64,000 nt of DNA from Pseudoalteromonas luteoviolacea H33-S (GTDB lineage Bacteria; Pseudomonadota; Gammaproteobacteria; Enterobacterales; Alteromonadaceae), in NCBI RefSeq assembly GCF_001625695.1, contig NZ_AUXY01000080.1:1-64000 (forward strand), given 5' to 3'. A program made the translations under genes and the position numbers. Below are positions 26,804-36,918 of the stretch, in pieces. The stretch's first letter is position 1, and each line of letters starts with the position of its first letter. The notes under the pieces are model-generated. The model was not told the origin of the DNA. It saw only the letters and a program-made list of their open reading frames with translations, and did no database searches.

Positions 26804-27355
26804 ATGTCCATCCAAGTAAATTTTGAACTCACAGATATCGATTTAGAACATTTTCGTTCAATGATGCAATCAGCAGTCGAGCGCAGTACTCACCTCAGTG
26901 AAGAAGAAATTATCACCAAAGCACGCGAACTTGTTGAACAAATGGAAGGCACTAACGTACCTGAGTTCGTTAGAACAAGAATGATGTCTTTATCAGCTCT
27001 TATAGACGCAGTTCAAGATGAAGAATGGCAAATGCCTGAAGATGAGAAGAAAGAAATCATGCTATCTTTAGCGTACTTTGGCGAGCCAGAAGATATCGTA
27101 CCAGACAATGTACCTGTACTAGGTTACATCGATGACGCAATTATGATTGAGCTTGTTCTTCAAGATTTATCTTTAGACCTTAAAGCATACCGTGAATTCT
27201 GTGGCTTTAGAGCAACTGAAGAAGCAAGACGAGGCGACCACGCAAAAGTGAACCGTGAAAGCTGGTTAGCGAGCACACGTGCACAAATACGTTCTTCAAT
27301 GAGAAGAAACCGCTCAGGTTCAAAAGGCTCACGCTTTTTCTCTCGTATCATGTAA
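26804..27355 (+). CDS. YkvA-family (DUF1232) protein
   Basis: This is a 183-residue protein. The DUF1232 core near residues 95-130 reads DIVPDNVPVLGYIDDAIMIELVL, the diagnostic segment of the YkvA family. The N-terminal 80 residues are acidic and helical, and the C-terminal 20 are strongly basic (SSMRRNRSGSKGSRFFSRIM). The usual hydrophobic helix of membrane YkvA proteins is weak here. The start at 26804 has GGGAG close upstream. It is monocistronic with a strong terminator. The function of the family is unknown. Confidence 0.8.
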   Translation: MSIQVNFELTDIDLEHFRSMMQSAVERSTHLSEEEIITKARELVEQMEGTNVPEFVRTRMMSLSALIDAVQDEEWQMPEDEKKEIMLSLAYFGEPEDIVPDNVPVLGYIDDAIMIELVLQDLSLDLKAYREFCGFRATEEARRGDHAKVNRESWLASTRAQIRSSMRRNRSGSKGSRFFSRIM

Positions 27356-27376
27356 AACATAGAGCCAACAGCATAA

Positions 27377-27406
27377 AGGGGAACAAATTTGTTCCCCTAT
27401 TTTTTA
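27377..27406. terminator. Strong bidirectional terminator
   Basis: AGGGGAAC-AAATTT-GTTCCCCT is a perfect 22-base palindromic hairpin followed by ATTTTTT on the plus strand and preceded by A-rich sequence. It serves the convergent YkvA-family and M61 peptidase genes. Confidence 0.9.
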
Positions 27407-29182
27407 TCTAGCATTGGGATGGGTCACGCCTAACCAAGCTTTGTAAAGTTTAGCCTGTCTCGGTGTTGGAGAATATACGGGCCTCACAACTTTACTCCTG
27501 CTCCCCTGTCCACCTAGCTTAAGCTTTGTAGTCATTAACTTATCTCGGCGAATAAAGTCAACTTCAACTGTTTGCTTAGGTTCAAACAGTGCGAGTGTAT
27601 GCGGTAAGTCTTTTCGAACATGGTGTTTATTCACTGCAACAATCTTATCACCAGATGTTAAGCCGGCCTGCCACGCACTTCCGCCACGCGCTACATGTGT
27701 CAACTCTAACAGTTGCCCAGTATTTTTTGCTGTACCATCAAAACTTGCAACAATCACTGTATCAGCCGGATAAACATGCTCAAGTCCCACTTTTAAAAAC
27801 AACGCATCAAAATCAATAAGTGCAGGGCTATCTATATGTACACTCCACCACTGGCTGTAGTCATGTCCACTAATCTCTTTTAAGATCCGCTTAACATCGC
27901 CACTATTATACGAGTGAGGCAGCTTGTGTTGCTTATACAGCTCACTATGCACATCTCTATAGCTCATTTTACCATCGGTTTTATCAATTAAATCAATATC
28001 CAGCGCCATAGAGACTAAAGCACCCTCAAGATAAATATTGGTGCTAAAGTTCTTGCCATGATCACCGGCTTGATTGATCCATTTATCGTAACTGGTGTGA
28101 GCCACCGACTGCACCTCTCGACCAGGTGTTTTGAGATGCCGATTAAGCGTATTCGTAAGTGATTTATAAAACTCTTGGTTGGTTGTGATACCAGCACTAA
28201 GCAGTAAGTAGTTCTCTAAATAGCTGGTTGAACCTTCGACTAGCCATAATAAGTCACTGTAATTAATATCTACATAGTCGTACGGTACCAAGCCATCAGG
28301 TCGATAATTTTTAACATTCCAAATATGGATAAACTCATGCGCAGCCGTGGAGATGAAGCCAATATAGTCATCTCTAGACGCAAATTTATCTCTGTGCCGC
28401 TGAATAATCGTCGAGTTTAAATGTTCTGTTGCTCCCCTTGCACCGCTAGTCGCATGAACCATAAATACATATCGTTCATAAGGGTAATCATGCCAAATTG
28501 AGCTACCTGTTTTTACAAGCTTTTTTAAGTCCCTGATCATTAGCTCAACATCGTAGTTACCCTCTCCCCAAATGACTAATTCATAATCACGACCATCAAC
28601 CGAATACTTATAAAGTTGATTTATGCCTGTTTCAATTGGCGAATCGAGTAATACATCATAATTATTCGCTTTAAAACTGTGCTTAGAGTCAGCAAAATCC
28701 ATTCCGGATACTGAGCGCCACTCGCTTGGAACTTCTAGGTTTACTTTTACAGGCTCTTGTCTAAATGAATCACTGAACATAAAAAATCCCGATGCATCGA
28801 TAAATGCATGCGTGTCATCTATGTGCCGAGACCTGAGGCCTAATTCATTCGCATAAACCTGGTAGGATACAACTACCTCTGTTGGCTTGTTGAGGTGTAT
28901 ACGCCAAGTGTTTTTGTCAATTTTATGCCAGTTTAATGCTTGACCAGTTAAACTACTTGCTGAAAAAAAGCGAATTCCATTGGCCATATTCAATATTTCG
29001 TATCGTCCAGTTCGCCAATCAGGTAATTGAACGTCGATATAAGATTGTGCCGTTTTAGGGAAGCTTACTTCTACCTGTCCAAGGTGATGTTCAGGCTCCG
29101 TAATCGATAATGTGTATTCCACATTTGCATGTGATAGGTGGCTGGCTAAAGCCAAGGTTATTAGGGATAGGTTTCTTATCAT
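27404..29182 (-). CDS. Secreted M61-family metallopeptidase with PDZ domain
   Basis: This is a 592-residue protein with a signal peptide (MIRNLSLITLALASHLSHA). The thermolysin-like core carries the zinc motif HEFIHIWNVKNYRP around residue 285 and the downstream Glu in WLVEGSTSYLENYLL. The C-terminal region (about 490-560) is a PDZ domain (LELTHVARGGSAWQAGLTSGDKIVAVNKHHV). M61 glycyl aminopeptidases release N-terminal Gly or Ala from peptides. Upstream of the protease core is the usual beta-sandwich domain. Probably periplasmic or secreted peptide scavenging. Confidence 0.9.
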   Translation of the reverse strand: MIRNLSLITLALASHLSHANVEYTLSITEPEHHLGQVEVSFPKTAQSYIDVQLPDWRTGRYEILNMANGIRFFSASSLTGQALNWHKIDKNTWRIHLNKPTEVVVSYQVYANELGLRSRHIDDTHAFIDASGFFMFSDSFRQEPVKVNLEVPSEWRSVSGMDFADSKHSFKANNYDVLLDSPIETGINQLYKYSVDGRDYELVIWGEGNYDVELMIRDLKKLVKTGSSIWHDYPYERYVFMVHATSGARGATEHLNSTIIQRHRDKFASRDDYIGFISTAAHEFIHIWNVKNYRPDGLVPYDYVDINYSDLLWLVEGSTSYLENYLLLSAGITTNQEFYKSLTNTLNRHLKTPGREVQSVAHTSYDKWINQAGDHGKNFSTNIYLEGALVSMALDIDLIDKTDGKMSYRDVHSELYKQHKLPHSYNSGDVKRILKEISGHDYSQWWSVHIDSPALIDFDALFLKVGLEHVYPADTVIVASFDGTAKNTGQLLELTHVARGGSAWQAGLTSGDKIVAVNKHHVRKDLPHTLALFEPKQTVEVDFIRRDKLMTTKLKLGGQGSRSKVVRPVYSPTPRQAKLYKAWLGVTHPNAR

Positions 29183-29356
29183 ATTAGAAAAAAATAAATA
29201 GTTTTCTTAAAATTAGCAAAAATCTTTATACTTGAGCTAATAAATTCGTTGAAGCGACAAGATAAAAAACTCAGTTGCTCCTCAAATTCTCCCACATTTT
29301 TCAGTAATTTGATGTAAACTTGCAATTGATATAGTAAATAAAGACGTTGGATTTTT

Positions 29357-30889
29357 GTGACTGATAAAACTGTACTATTGGAAAAAAAACTTTCTCAGGC
29401 TATCTCTGCAAGAAAAGCGCTTGAAGAAGCGAAAAAGACGCAGGTTTCGATGTTATCTGACTTTGCGACGCGTTTATCTTTCAGTTGTAGAGGCCAAGAT
29501 GTCGCACTAGACAATCAACTCGCCAAGTTCAGGAGTGCGTTGAACAAGGGCATGGAAATTGAGCAGATCACCCCACTCATTGAAACAGCCATAGTACAAC
29601 TAAAACAACAAGAAGCTGTTTACGAAACTAATGAGCGAGCACTTACAACACACATTCAGACTGCAGGTAAACAATTACAAAAACTCAAAGGTCTACCTGA
29701 TGACACCCGCCGCAAACTTCGTCATGTGCTCGACCATGAGCTTGCTGATGTTAAATCTGTTGCGGAATTTGTACCACTACTTGAAAAGATTTTGCAATTT
29801 TATATGCAAACCCTTCAAGCAAAAGCAGCCCCAGAATTTAATGCTTCACAAAGCAACCCTGAACTAGCAATTGAACTTCTCTCTTTGACCAATGAGTTGG
29901 TATTCGAAGAAGATGTCTCTGAGCAAATCAAACAAATAAAGCAAAGCCTCTCATCCGATGATACGGTGGACTCTTTGTTAGATAACGCAGTCAGTATTAT
30001 CCGCATATTTGCCAAGTCAATTGCTCGTGAGCGGCAATCGGCACAAGGCTTTTTAGTTTCTTTAAACCAAACTCTCGAAGAGCTCCACAAGTCTATTGTT
30101 GAGACAACGAGTCAATCAAAATCAGTAAACCAAGAAGTCTCTGCCTTAAATAAACGCATCGAAGACAAAATCGCCACGTTAAATACTCAAACACAACAAG
30201 CAACATCAATCACAGAGCTAAAACAACTTGTTGATAACGAGCTTAAAGAGCTGAGTAAAGACTTAATTGAGCGAGAGAGTATCGAGCGCCGTGACAAAGA
30301 AGTACTACTGCAAAGCTTTGATAAAATTAATGACCGCATAAACTTGCTTGAAACCAAGGTCACTAATTATAAAAAGCGTCTCAACGAGCAGAAGTTTAAA
30401 AGTTTACTCGATGGACTTACTAAGTTACCTAATCGTGCCGCATTTGATGATAGATATAATCAAGAATTTCATTTGTTCGAAGTTCACAGTAGTGACGTGA
30501 CGCTCGTCGTCATAGATGTAGATCATTTCAAGTCAATTAATGATAAATATGGTCATAGCGCCGGTGATAAAACCTTGCAAGTAATTGCAAGGGCACTTAA
30601 AAAGTCTATTAGAAAAGCTGACTTTATTGCCCGCTACGGTGGTGAAGAGTTTGTTCTATTGATGCCGGGCATGCCACTGAGCTCGGCACAAAGTCCACTG
30701 GAGAAAATACGTAACACGGTGAAAGCTATTCCCTTTAAATTTAAAGAAAAAGAAGTACAGATAACAATTTCACTAGGTGCAACACAGCTTAAAAAAGGTG
30801 ATACAACGCTATCGGCATTTGACCGTGCAGACAACGCCTTGTATGACGCAAAAAACTCAGGTAGAGATAAACTTTGCATTAGAGAATAA
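29357..30889 (+). CDS. Diguanylate cyclase with long coiled-coil N-terminus
   Basis: This is a 510-residue protein. Residues about 1-340 are helical and heptad-rich, with no signal peptide or membrane helix, a cytosolic coiled-coil sensor region. Residues about 345-508 are a GGDEF domain with active-site GGEEF at 428-432, [14 protein letters not shown] at its start and an intact RxxD inhibitory site (RKAD, 419-422) five residues before the active site. It should therefore make c-di-GMP under product inhibition. It starts with GTG. The next gene, ppnN, follows after a few bases; a shared transcript is likely. Confidence 0.9.
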   Translation: MTDKTVLLEKKLSQAISARKALEEAKKTQVSMLSDFATRLSFSCRGQDVALDNQLAKFRSALNKGMEIEQITPLIETAIVQLKQQEAVYETNERALTTHIQTAGKQLQKLKGLPDDTRRKLRHVLDHELADVKSVAEFVPLLEKILQFYMQTLQAKAAPEFNASQSNPELAIELLSLTNELVFEEDVSEQIKQIKQSLSSDDTVDSLLDNAVSIIRIFAKSIARERQSAQGFLVSLNQTLEELHKSIVETTSQSKSVNQEVSALNKRIEDKIATLNTQTQQATSITELKQLVDNELKELSKDLIERESIERRDKEVLLQSFDKINDRINLLETKVTNYKKRLNEQKFKSLLDGLTKLPNRAAFDDRYNQEFHLFEVHSSDVTLVVIDVDHFKSINDKYGHSAGDKTLQVIARALKKSIRKADFIARYGGEEFVLLMPGMPLSSAQSPLEKIRNTVKAIPFKFKEKEVQITISLGATQLKKGDTTLSAFDRADNALYDAKNSGRDKLCIRE

Positions 30890-30903
30890 CATGGAGAATG
30901 CCT

Positions 30904-32247
30904 ATGCATGTACAGCTAAACCCCACTGGAGTTCTTAATTTACTATCACAACTAGAAGTCGACTTATTACAACAGTCATCCACTTTTGAAAGGTATCAAT
31001 TATTTAGAAACTGCGTTTTAGCTGTTCTCAACGTAGGAAGCCACACAGACTCAAGCTATGAAATATATCGCAAGTTTGAGGATTTTAATGTCAAATTGGT
31101 TGCGCGCGAGCGCGGCATAAAAATAGAGTTAACAAACCCGCCTGAGTCTGCTTTTGTTGATGGCAAAATTATCAACGGGATCCACGAACACATATTCTCT
31201 GTTATTCGCGACATTTTATTCATTTGTCAACGACACCAAGATAGCCTGATTGACCCTAAAGAAATTACCCACATGGTATTTGACATGTTGCGAAATGCAG
31301 ATGCCTTAGAGGTCAATACAGATCCTAATATGGTGGTATGCTGGGGTGGTCATTCAATTAACGAGCAAGAATATAAATACACCAAAGAAGTAGGCTATCA
31401 ACTAGGCCTGAGAGGATTAAATATCTGCACAGGTTGTGGGCCAGGCGCAATGAAGGGGCCTATGAAAGGCGCTACAATTGGGCATGCTAAACAACGTATC
31501 ACCAACAACCGATATTTGGGCCTGACAGAACCCAGTATCATCGCAGCTGAACCACCAAACCCAATCGTCAATGAATTGGTCATATTACCCGATATTGAAA
31601 AAAGACTTGAAGCGTTCGTTAGAACTGCACATGCCATTATTATTTTCCCTGGTGGCGCGGGTACATCAGAAGAGCTGCTGTATTTACTAGGGATCTTGCT
31701 CCACCCAGAAAATAAAAAGCAAGTGTTGCCAGTGATCTTAACGGGCCCCTCCTCTAGCGCGGCTTATTTTGACGAAATTGCAAAATTTGTTGAAAAAACT
31801 CTGGGTAAAGAAGCACTCGATAAATTTGAAATCATCATTGATGACCCTGAACGTGTAGCAAAATACATCAAATCAGAAATGCCCAATGTGAGAGAGTACA
31901 GAAAGTCGGAAGGTGATGCTTACTATTTTAACTGGACACTTAAAATTGAAGAGCCTTTTCAAATGCCTTTCGAACCAACGCATGAGAACATGGCTTCACT
32001 CAACTTACACCTAAATCAGCCCAAGGAAATACTTGCAGCAAATCTAAGACGCGCTTTTTCAGGGATCGTTGCGGGGAATGTTAAGGACAACGGTGTAAAA
32101 GCCATTAAACAACATGGCCCTTATATTCTGTCTGGTGATAAATCACTTATGACAGATATGGATAGGCTGCTACAAGCTTTTGTTAGTCAAGGCCGAATGA
32201 AATTGCCTGGTAGCAAATACGAACCCTGTTATAAAATTCAGGCTTAG
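30904..32247 (+). CDS. ppnN: Nucleotide 5'-monophosphate nucleosidase PpnN
   Basis: This is a 447-residue LOG-family protein that hydrolyses nucleoside monophosphates to base plus ribose 5-phosphate; the E. coli enzyme is activated by (p)ppGpp. The Rossmann-type core shows [46 protein letters not shown] and the signature [16 protein letters not shown]- and C-terminal extensions match PpnN (YgdH). I chose the ATG at 30904 because GGAG lies 7 bases before it, whereas the ATG at 30898 would be too close. xni follows, as in other gammaproteobacteria. Confidence 0.93.
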   Translation: MHVQLNPTGVLNLLSQLEVDLLQQSSTFERYQLFRNCVLAVLNVGSHTDSSYEIYRKFEDFNVKLVARERGIKIELTNPPESAFVDGKIINGIHEHIFSVIRDILFICQRHQDSLIDPKEITHMVFDMLRNADALEVNTDPNMVVCWGGHSINEQEYKYTKEVGYQLGLRGLNICTGCGPGAMKGPMKGATIGHAKQRITNNRYLGLTEPSIIAAEPPNPIVNELVILPDIEKRLEAFVRTAHAIIIFPGGAGTSEELLYLLGILLHPENKKQVLPVILTGPSSSAAYFDEIAKFVEKTLGKEALDKFEIIIDDPERVAKYIKSEMPNVREYRKSEGDAYYFNWTLKIEEPFQMPFEPTHENMASLNLHLNQPKEILAANLRRAFSGIVAGNVKDNGVKAIKQHGPYILSGDKSLMTDMDRLLQAFVSQGRMKLPGSKYEPCYKIQA

Positions 32248-32312
32248 TTACAGCACACCTGTCAACTCAGTAAACAAAACCAATATGGGGCGATGAACTC
32301 TCATTTCCCCTC

Positions 32313-32321
32313 TGTTATAAT
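32313..32321 (+). promoter_or_regulatory. Extended -10 promoter element for xni
   Basis: TG-T-TATAAT at 32313-32321 is a perfect extended -10, with no good -35 at the expected spacing. It lies 38 bases before the xni ATG, so transcription would start about 30 bases upstream of the gene. Confidence 0.55.
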
Positions 32322-32359
32322 CCCCACACCAGCAACTTATTGTTAATTAAATTATATTT

Positions 32360-33127
32360 ATGGCTCACTTACTTCTGATTGACGCACTGAACCTAATTCG
32401 TCGTATTTATGCTGTTGATTGCGAACAATCTGGGCTGACAGATGAGCAAATCATTAAAAGCTGTACCCAACGGGTAAAAAATGCGACCCGAAAATTACTA
32501 AAAGCATCTCAAGCAAGCCACGCCATTGCCGTGTTTGATGGTGACAGAAGCTGGCGATATCATCTTTACCCACAGTACAAAGCAACTAGAAAGCCCATGC
32601 CTAGCGAACTAAAAACAAGTTTAGAAACGGTTGCAACAGGGTTTACCGAACACAATGTCAAAGCTTACTTTCCTTTGCAGGATGAAGCAGATGATATTCT
32701 TGCTACTTTGGCATTTAAAGCGGCAAGCCATGGCGTTAGCTCTACCATAGTGTCGACTGATAAAGGATTTTTACCTTTAATCAGTGAACATATCAGTGTT
32801 TACGACTATTTTAAGCAGCAAACCATCAATGCAGACGATGTACAGAAAAAGTTTTCTATAGATAAAAATAAACTTCATGATTTTTGGGGCCTAATGGGTG
32901 ATAAGACCAATGATATTCCTGGCGTCAAAGGGGTTGGAAAAAAGACAGCTATCGATGTATTGAGTGAATTTGGTTCCGTTGAAAACGCGCTTGAAAGCCA
33001 AAACCTTAATGCCACTGCGAGAAAGAAAATTGAGTCTGATATCGATAACTTTATATTAAGCAAATCACTTGTGGCACTTAGAACGGATATTGAGGTTGGC
33101 TTTACTTTAAAAGAACTTAGACTGTAG
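32360..33127 (+). CDS. xni: Flap endonuclease Xni (exonuclease IX-like)
   Basis: This is a 255-residue protein homologous to the 5'-nuclease domain of DNA polymerase I. Metal-binding acidic residues are visible in LLIDALNLIRRIY, FDGDRSWR, DEADDILATLA and STDKGFLPL. The helix-hairpin segment is GDKTNDIPGVKGVGKKTAIDVLSEFG. Length matches E. coli Xni (YgdG), a structure-specific flap endonuclease that lacks part of the metal site of its relatives. Linked to ppnN as in related genomes. Confidence 0.93.
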   Translation: MAHLLLIDALNLIRRIYAVDCEQSGLTDEQIIKSCTQRVKNATRKLLKASQASHAIAVFDGDRSWRYHLYPQYKATRKPMPSELKTSLETVATGFTEHNVKAYFPLQDEADDILATLAFKAASHGVSSTIVSTDKGFLPLISEHISVYDYFKQQTINADDVQKKFSIDKNKLHDFWGLMGDKTNDIPGVKGVGKKTAIDVLSEFGSVENALESQNLNATARKKIESDIDNFILSKSLVALRTDIEVGFTLKELRL

Positions 33128-33205
33128 TTGTTGCGTTAAACTCAAATTACTTGTTATAGATACATGCTTCAGATAACCTTAGCGTGCTGTATTCAGGTGA
33201 CTTAA

Positions 33206-33601
33206 ATGATAAAAAAAGTTCTACAATATATATTTCTCGGCCTCGCCGTGTACGCGGGCATTGTCTATCTTGTTATCAACTTTTATAAAGATGACCCAAG
33301 AGCCATGCTTTGGAAAGATAGAGAAGCATTCAATAAAAGGTTTATCAGTAAACTTAGGCCTGACACAAAAATGAACTTAGAGGCCGTGTTAGATAATTTA
33401 GGAAGCCCAGACCTTACTTATGTGAAGTCTGACGACGAAACCGTATTTCAAATTGTGTATTACAGAACACAACTAATGAAGCCTGATGGCATTACTACTC
33501 AAGATGAGTGCACCGGTTTGCTGTTTAAAAATGGTCAACTTATTTTATGGGGTGCAGGTGCCATAGTAGCTTACGAGAAAGCGCTCACCAATGACGAATA
33601 A
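33206..33601 (+). CDS. DUF3192 family protein
   Basis: This is a 131-residue protein with an N-terminal hydrophobic segment (about residues 5-26, YIFLGLAVYAGIVYLVINF) that anchors it or acts as an uncleaved signal. The soluble part contains LRPDTKMNLEAVLDNLGSPDLTYVKSDDETVFQIVYYRT and DECTGLLFKNGQLILWG, the DUF3192 pattern, which resembles SmpA/OmlA-like small domains. Function unknown. It overlaps the next gene by 11 bases, indicating coupled translation. Confidence 0.8.
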   Translation: MIKKVLQYIFLGLAVYAGIVYLVINFYKDDPRAMLWKDREAFNKRFISKLRPDTKMNLEAVLDNLGSPDLTYVKSDDETVFQIVYYRTQLMKPDGITTQDECTGLLFKNGQLILWGAGAIVAYEKALTNDE

Positions 33602-35276
33602 TAAAGACGTATCTAAACAACTGTTTGAACTGGTAAACAAAACTGAGCAAATACTGAGGCTATACTATAACAAGCAAAAATGGCCAAGTATTTTCCCAAC
33701 CCTTGCAGAGTTAGCACAGCTATATACCGAAACATATCAGCACAGCCCAAATGCACTTCATAGCTACCTATCGTTACACTTTAAGCAATTATCTCCAACT
33801 ACTAATCTTGTCGTTAAGAAATGCATACTAGTTTGTATGATTGCGCAAGGACATGGCTACTCCCATAAAATCCGCCAAGAGCTCCTTGTGGCCTGCTTGG
33901 CCAGTTTCTTATGTGTCAAGAATGAGAGTGATAAGCTACTTAGTGGTCAATCATTAACAGAACAGGGAAAGAAGATATGGAAAGTCAGGTATCAACTTGC
34001 TGTAAAAGTGCTGGAGCATGGCGGTTCCATCAATAAGCAAGCGGCAAGAATAATGTCTAGGTTACATCCGTACTGTGAAACATTAAAGAGCAAACTCAAT
34101 ACACCTTTGTATGACAACATCACCTTAATTGTGGCCATAGCGCAAATTATTGCAACGTCACTAATAAAAAAATCCACGCCCAACGTATTGGCTCAAGCGG
34201 TTAAAAAGCTGTATTTGGCAAGCCAAGATGAGTTCACTCGCGATACATTAAACAAATTAGCCACTCAGTTTAGTTACTTCCCTGTCGGCTGCTCGACTCA
34301 GTATCGTGGGCAAACAGCGCTTTTATTGCAAGTAAATGGCAAGAATCAAATAATTTGCACTTTTAAAGATAAAAAAATAGATCGACTAGTTAAAACACAG
34401 CACCCTCTAAGACTAGTGTTCAGACCGTTTAGTACTGCTGACAAACACCTGATATTTAAAGTGTGGGGTCACATAGAGCCACAAATACTAGAAGCTGATA
34501 ATGATGCATTTGAACCTACGTATTCAGTAATAGACAAGCTCGGCAAAAATAGTTTTAGTAGCTTTAGAGCGATAGAAAAAACCATTGCGCCCTTTCCATA
34601 TATTGAACAAGCGCTTCAGCAAGCTGCCAAACAATATAATCGCGAATCGCAAAAAGGCGCAAACACACGACATTGCTTAACGATGGTTGGGCTTAACACC
34701 GCCAGCTTACTATGCCAACGCGTGCTCATAGAGCAGGTTATTTCTCAATTAAAGCACCCTTTTGCTTTGGATATTTGGCATAAGTACCAACAACTCGCTC
34801 TGATCCTCGCGACATTGACAAAGCAAGCCAATGGACAAGACTATGAAAGTGTTCTTTCTCCAATTAGTGCTGTTATTGCTTTTATGCTCAAACACCATGA
34901 TATAGACATTAAACGCTTTACCTGTGTTAGTGAACAAAGTGATGATAACACGCCATATTCTCTAGCAAGACTATTTGGCTTCTTAGAATTCAACTCCGCC
35001 AAATTAAACGAGTACTTTACTCACCATTTTGATAACAGCGCCCCCCATAACGCATTTATGCAATCAGAAAAAGAAAAACATAATGCATTAAGTGAAGAAG
35101 CTAAGACATTTGTCGCTATAAAGGTACTCGCTATGCAATGGAGCAGCGCATATTTTGAGCCCACTAGCTGGCAACGCCTTGTTTTAGAAAATCAAATAAG
35201 TATGTTTGGTTGGCGTGATGAGGCACAGTTGAACGATGCAATACTCGAGCTATCTTTATACAGTGTGATTGAATAA
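33591..35276 (+). CDS. Large hypothetical protein, possibly a degenerate HD-GYP relative
   Basis: This is a 561-residue soluble protein without signal peptide, membrane helix or a motif I recognise with certainty. An all-helical N-terminal half (about residues 60-220) resembles the layout of HD/HD-GYP domains, and it is followed by FSYFPVGCSTQYRGQTALLLQVNGK, reminiscent of the PxGxxV strand after HD-GYP cores. The catalytic HD and GYP residues are absent. The remainder (about 300-560) is helical and rich in His and Gln. It overlaps the DUF3192 gene. The start (ATGACGAATAAT) is within that overlap. The HD-GYP link is inference. Confidence 0.55.
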   Translation: MTNNKDVSKQLFELVNKTEQILRLYYNKQKWPSIFPTLAELAQLYTETYQHSPNALHSYLSLHFKQLSPTTNLVVKKCILVCMIAQGHGYSHKIRQELLVACLASFLCVKNESDKLLSGQSLTEQGKKIWKVRYQLAVKVLEHGGSINKQAARIMSRLHPYCETLKSKLNTPLYDNITLIVAIAQIIATSLIKKSTPNVLAQAVKKLYLASQDEFTRDTLNKLATQFSYFPVGCSTQYRGQTALLLQVNGKNQIICTFKDKKIDRLVKTQHPLRLVFRPFSTADKHLIFKVWGHIEPQILEADNDAFEPTYSVIDKLGKNSFSSFRAIEKTIAPFPYIEQALQQAAKQYNRESQKGANTRHCLTMVGLNTASLLCQRVLIEQVISQLKHPFALDIWHKYQQLALILATLTKQANGQDYESVLSPISAVIAFMLKHHDIDIKRFTCVSEQSDDNTPYSLARLFGFLEFNSAKLNEYFTHHFDNSAPHNAFMQSEKEKHNALSEEAKTFVAIKVLAMQWSSAYFEPTSWQRLVLENQISMFGWRDEAQLNDAILELSLYSVIE

Positions 35277-35323
35277 TATTTATTCTATAAATATAGAATA
35301 TAACAAACATAAATAATATTTAT
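35272..35323. repeat. AT-only hairpin flanked by 12-bp direct repeats
   Basis: AATAATATTTAT occurs at 35272-35283 and again at 35312-35323. Between them lies an AT-rich hairpin, TATTCTAT-AAAT-ATAGAATA (35281-35300). It sits just after the 561-residue gene and about 155 bases before isocitrate dehydrogenase. Low complexity makes chance plausible. Confidence 0.35.
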
Positions 35324-35477
35324 GCCTTTTTATCATTCCTTGCTGGAATATCTATGAATAAATTGCTATAAAACGCGCTTAATTTTTCAAGCGAACACAC
35401 ACTTTTTATTTGATTGACTACAATAAACAAGTCCTTCTTTTATGTGTGTACAATTTATTTTGATAAAGGAAAACTAA

Positions 35478-36485
35478 ATGGCTAAGCAAACAGTTACCGT
35501 TATTCGTGGCGATGGTATCGGTCCAAGCATCATCGACTCAGCGATTGAAATTTTAAACGCAGCAGGCTGTGACTTCGAATACGAATATGTTGACGCAGGT
35601 CTTGCAGCGCTAGAAAAAACAGGTGAACTTCTTCCACCTGAAACCCTAGAAGCAATTGAGCGCAACAAGCTTACATTAAAAGGTCCTTTAACAACGCCTG
35701 TAGGTGAAGGTTTCACATCTATCAATGTAACTTTACGTAAGCAATTTGGCTTATATGCAAACGTACGCCCAGTGAAATCTTTCGAAGGCACGCAAGCGCG
35801 TTACGACAACATTGACATCATTACAGTACGTGAAAACACGCAAGGTATGTATTCTGGCCTAGGCCAAGTAACATCTGAAGATGGTACTGAAGCTGAAGCA
35901 ATGTCTAAAATTACACGTGAAGGTGCAGAAAAGATTGTTACTTTCGCATACGAGCTTGCACAGCGCGAAGGTCGTAAAAAGGTAACTGCTGTTCATAAAG
36001 CAAACATCTTAAAATCAACGTCAGGCCTATTCCTTAAAGTTGCACGTGAAGTGGGTGAGCGTTTCCCTGACATCGAGTCTGCAGAAATGATCGTTGATGC
36101 AACTTGTATGAAACTAGTTATGAATCCAGATGAGTTTGACGTTGTAGTGACAACTAACCTATTTGGTGACATCATCTCTGACCTATGTGCGGGTCTAGTT
36201 GGTGGCTTAGGCATGGCTCCGGGCGCAAACATTGGTGAGAATGCGGCAATCTTCGAAGCGGTACACGGTAGTGCTCCTGACATCGCGGGTAAAAACCTTG
36301 CAAACCCAACATCAGTTATCCTAGCGTCTATTCAGATGCTAGAGTACTTGGATATGGGTGACACAGCTGAGCGTATTCGCAGCGCTGTTGCAGATGTGAT
36401 CAAATCAGGCGATCGCACAACTCGTGACCTTGGTGGAAACCACGGAACAACAGACTTTACACAAGCTGTAATTGAGCGTCTATAA
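35478..36485 (+). CDS. Isocitrate dehydrogenase, NAD-type (IDH/IMDH family)
   Basis: This is a 335-residue beta-decarboxylating dehydrogenase converting isocitrate to 2-oxoglutarate. Key parts are VIRGDGIGPSIIDSA, the substrate-binding FTSINVTLRKQFGLYANVRPVKS, VRENTQGMYSG, and the Mg-binding aspartates in DVVVTTNLFGDIISDLCAGLVGGLG. Length and sequence fit the short NAD-preferring homologue of isopropylmalate dehydrogenase found in Pseudoalteromonas, not the larger Icd. AAAGGA precedes the ATG; a strong terminator follows. Cofactor choice is inferred from the subgroup. Confidence 0.85.
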   Translation: MAKQTVTVIRGDGIGPSIIDSAIEILNAAGCDFEYEYVDAGLAALEKTGELLPPETLEAIERNKLTLKGPLTTPVGEGFTSINVTLRKQFGLYANVRPVKSFEGTQARYDNIDIITVRENTQGMYSGLGQVTSEDGTEAEAMSKITREGAEKIVTFAYELAQREGRKKVTAVHKANILKSTSGLFLKVAREVGERFPDIESAEMIVDATCMKLVMNPDEFDVVVTTNLFGDIISDLCAGLVGGLGMAPGANIGENAAIFEAVHGSAPDIAGKNLANPTSVILASIQMLEYLDMGDTAERIRSAVADVIKSGDRTTRDLGGNHGTTDFTQAVIERL

Positions 36486-36500
36486 TAACGCACCCCAATA

Positions 36501-36526
36501 AGATAGCGCACTTTGCGCTATCTTTT
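36501..36526 (+). terminator. Rho-independent terminator
   Basis: A perfect 10-bp stem, AGATAGCGCA / TGCGCTATCT, with a CTT loop at 36501-36523 runs into TTTT, 15 bases after the isocitrate dehydrogenase stop. Confidence 0.9.
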
Positions 36527-36768
36527 AAACAACTACCCACTATTACGTCTTCCTATCCCTCTATTCAAATTAATACGATTAGCACATATTCTTAACTAAT
36601 TGTGAGATAAGCCATTTCTCCATAAATACATATCCAACTATTGCGTTTTCAGAACTAGAAAACACAATAAATTATGCGCATTTTTTGGTTTTTATAAACT
36701 GAAACACTACCTTTCAAATTTATCAACACGAAAAAGGGCTATATTATGCAAACGAAAGCCCCATCCCC

Positions 36769-36797
36769 TTGACATAAACATCGATTGCCCTTTAAAT
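36769..36797 (+). promoter_or_regulatory. Sigma-70 promoter for the ilv leader
   Basis: A perfect -35 TTGACA (36769-36774) and a TTAAAT -10 (36792-36797) are separated by 17 bases. Initiation near 36804 would place the leader peptide start about 26 bases into the transcript. Confidence 0.65.
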
Positions 36798-36829
36798 AAA
36801 CAGTGTTTAAATAATTTAGTAGATTTGAA

Positions 36830-36889
36830 ATGACTTTAGTTAAGCTTGTACAAATGGTTCTCGTGGTGGTCTTAGTATTAAGTCCATAG
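36830..36889 (+). CDS. ilvIH leader peptide rich in Leu and Val codons
   Basis: This is a 19-codon ORF reading MTLVKLVQMVLVVVLVLSP. Twelve of 19 residues are leucine (5) or valine (7), with no isoleucine. It ends 30 bases before a terminator hairpin and 88 bases before ilvI. The layout matches amino-acid-controlled attenuation, comparable to ivbL of enterobacteria. Confidence 0.9.
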   Translation: MTLVKLVQMVLVVVLVLSP

Positions 36890-36918
36890 GGGCCTGTGTG
36901 AGTATACGCTTTCATCGA

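Noticed and set aside
35281-35300. AT-only hairpin considered as a terminator for the 561-residue gene.
   Set aside because: The stem has a single GC pair and no T-run; too unstable to call.
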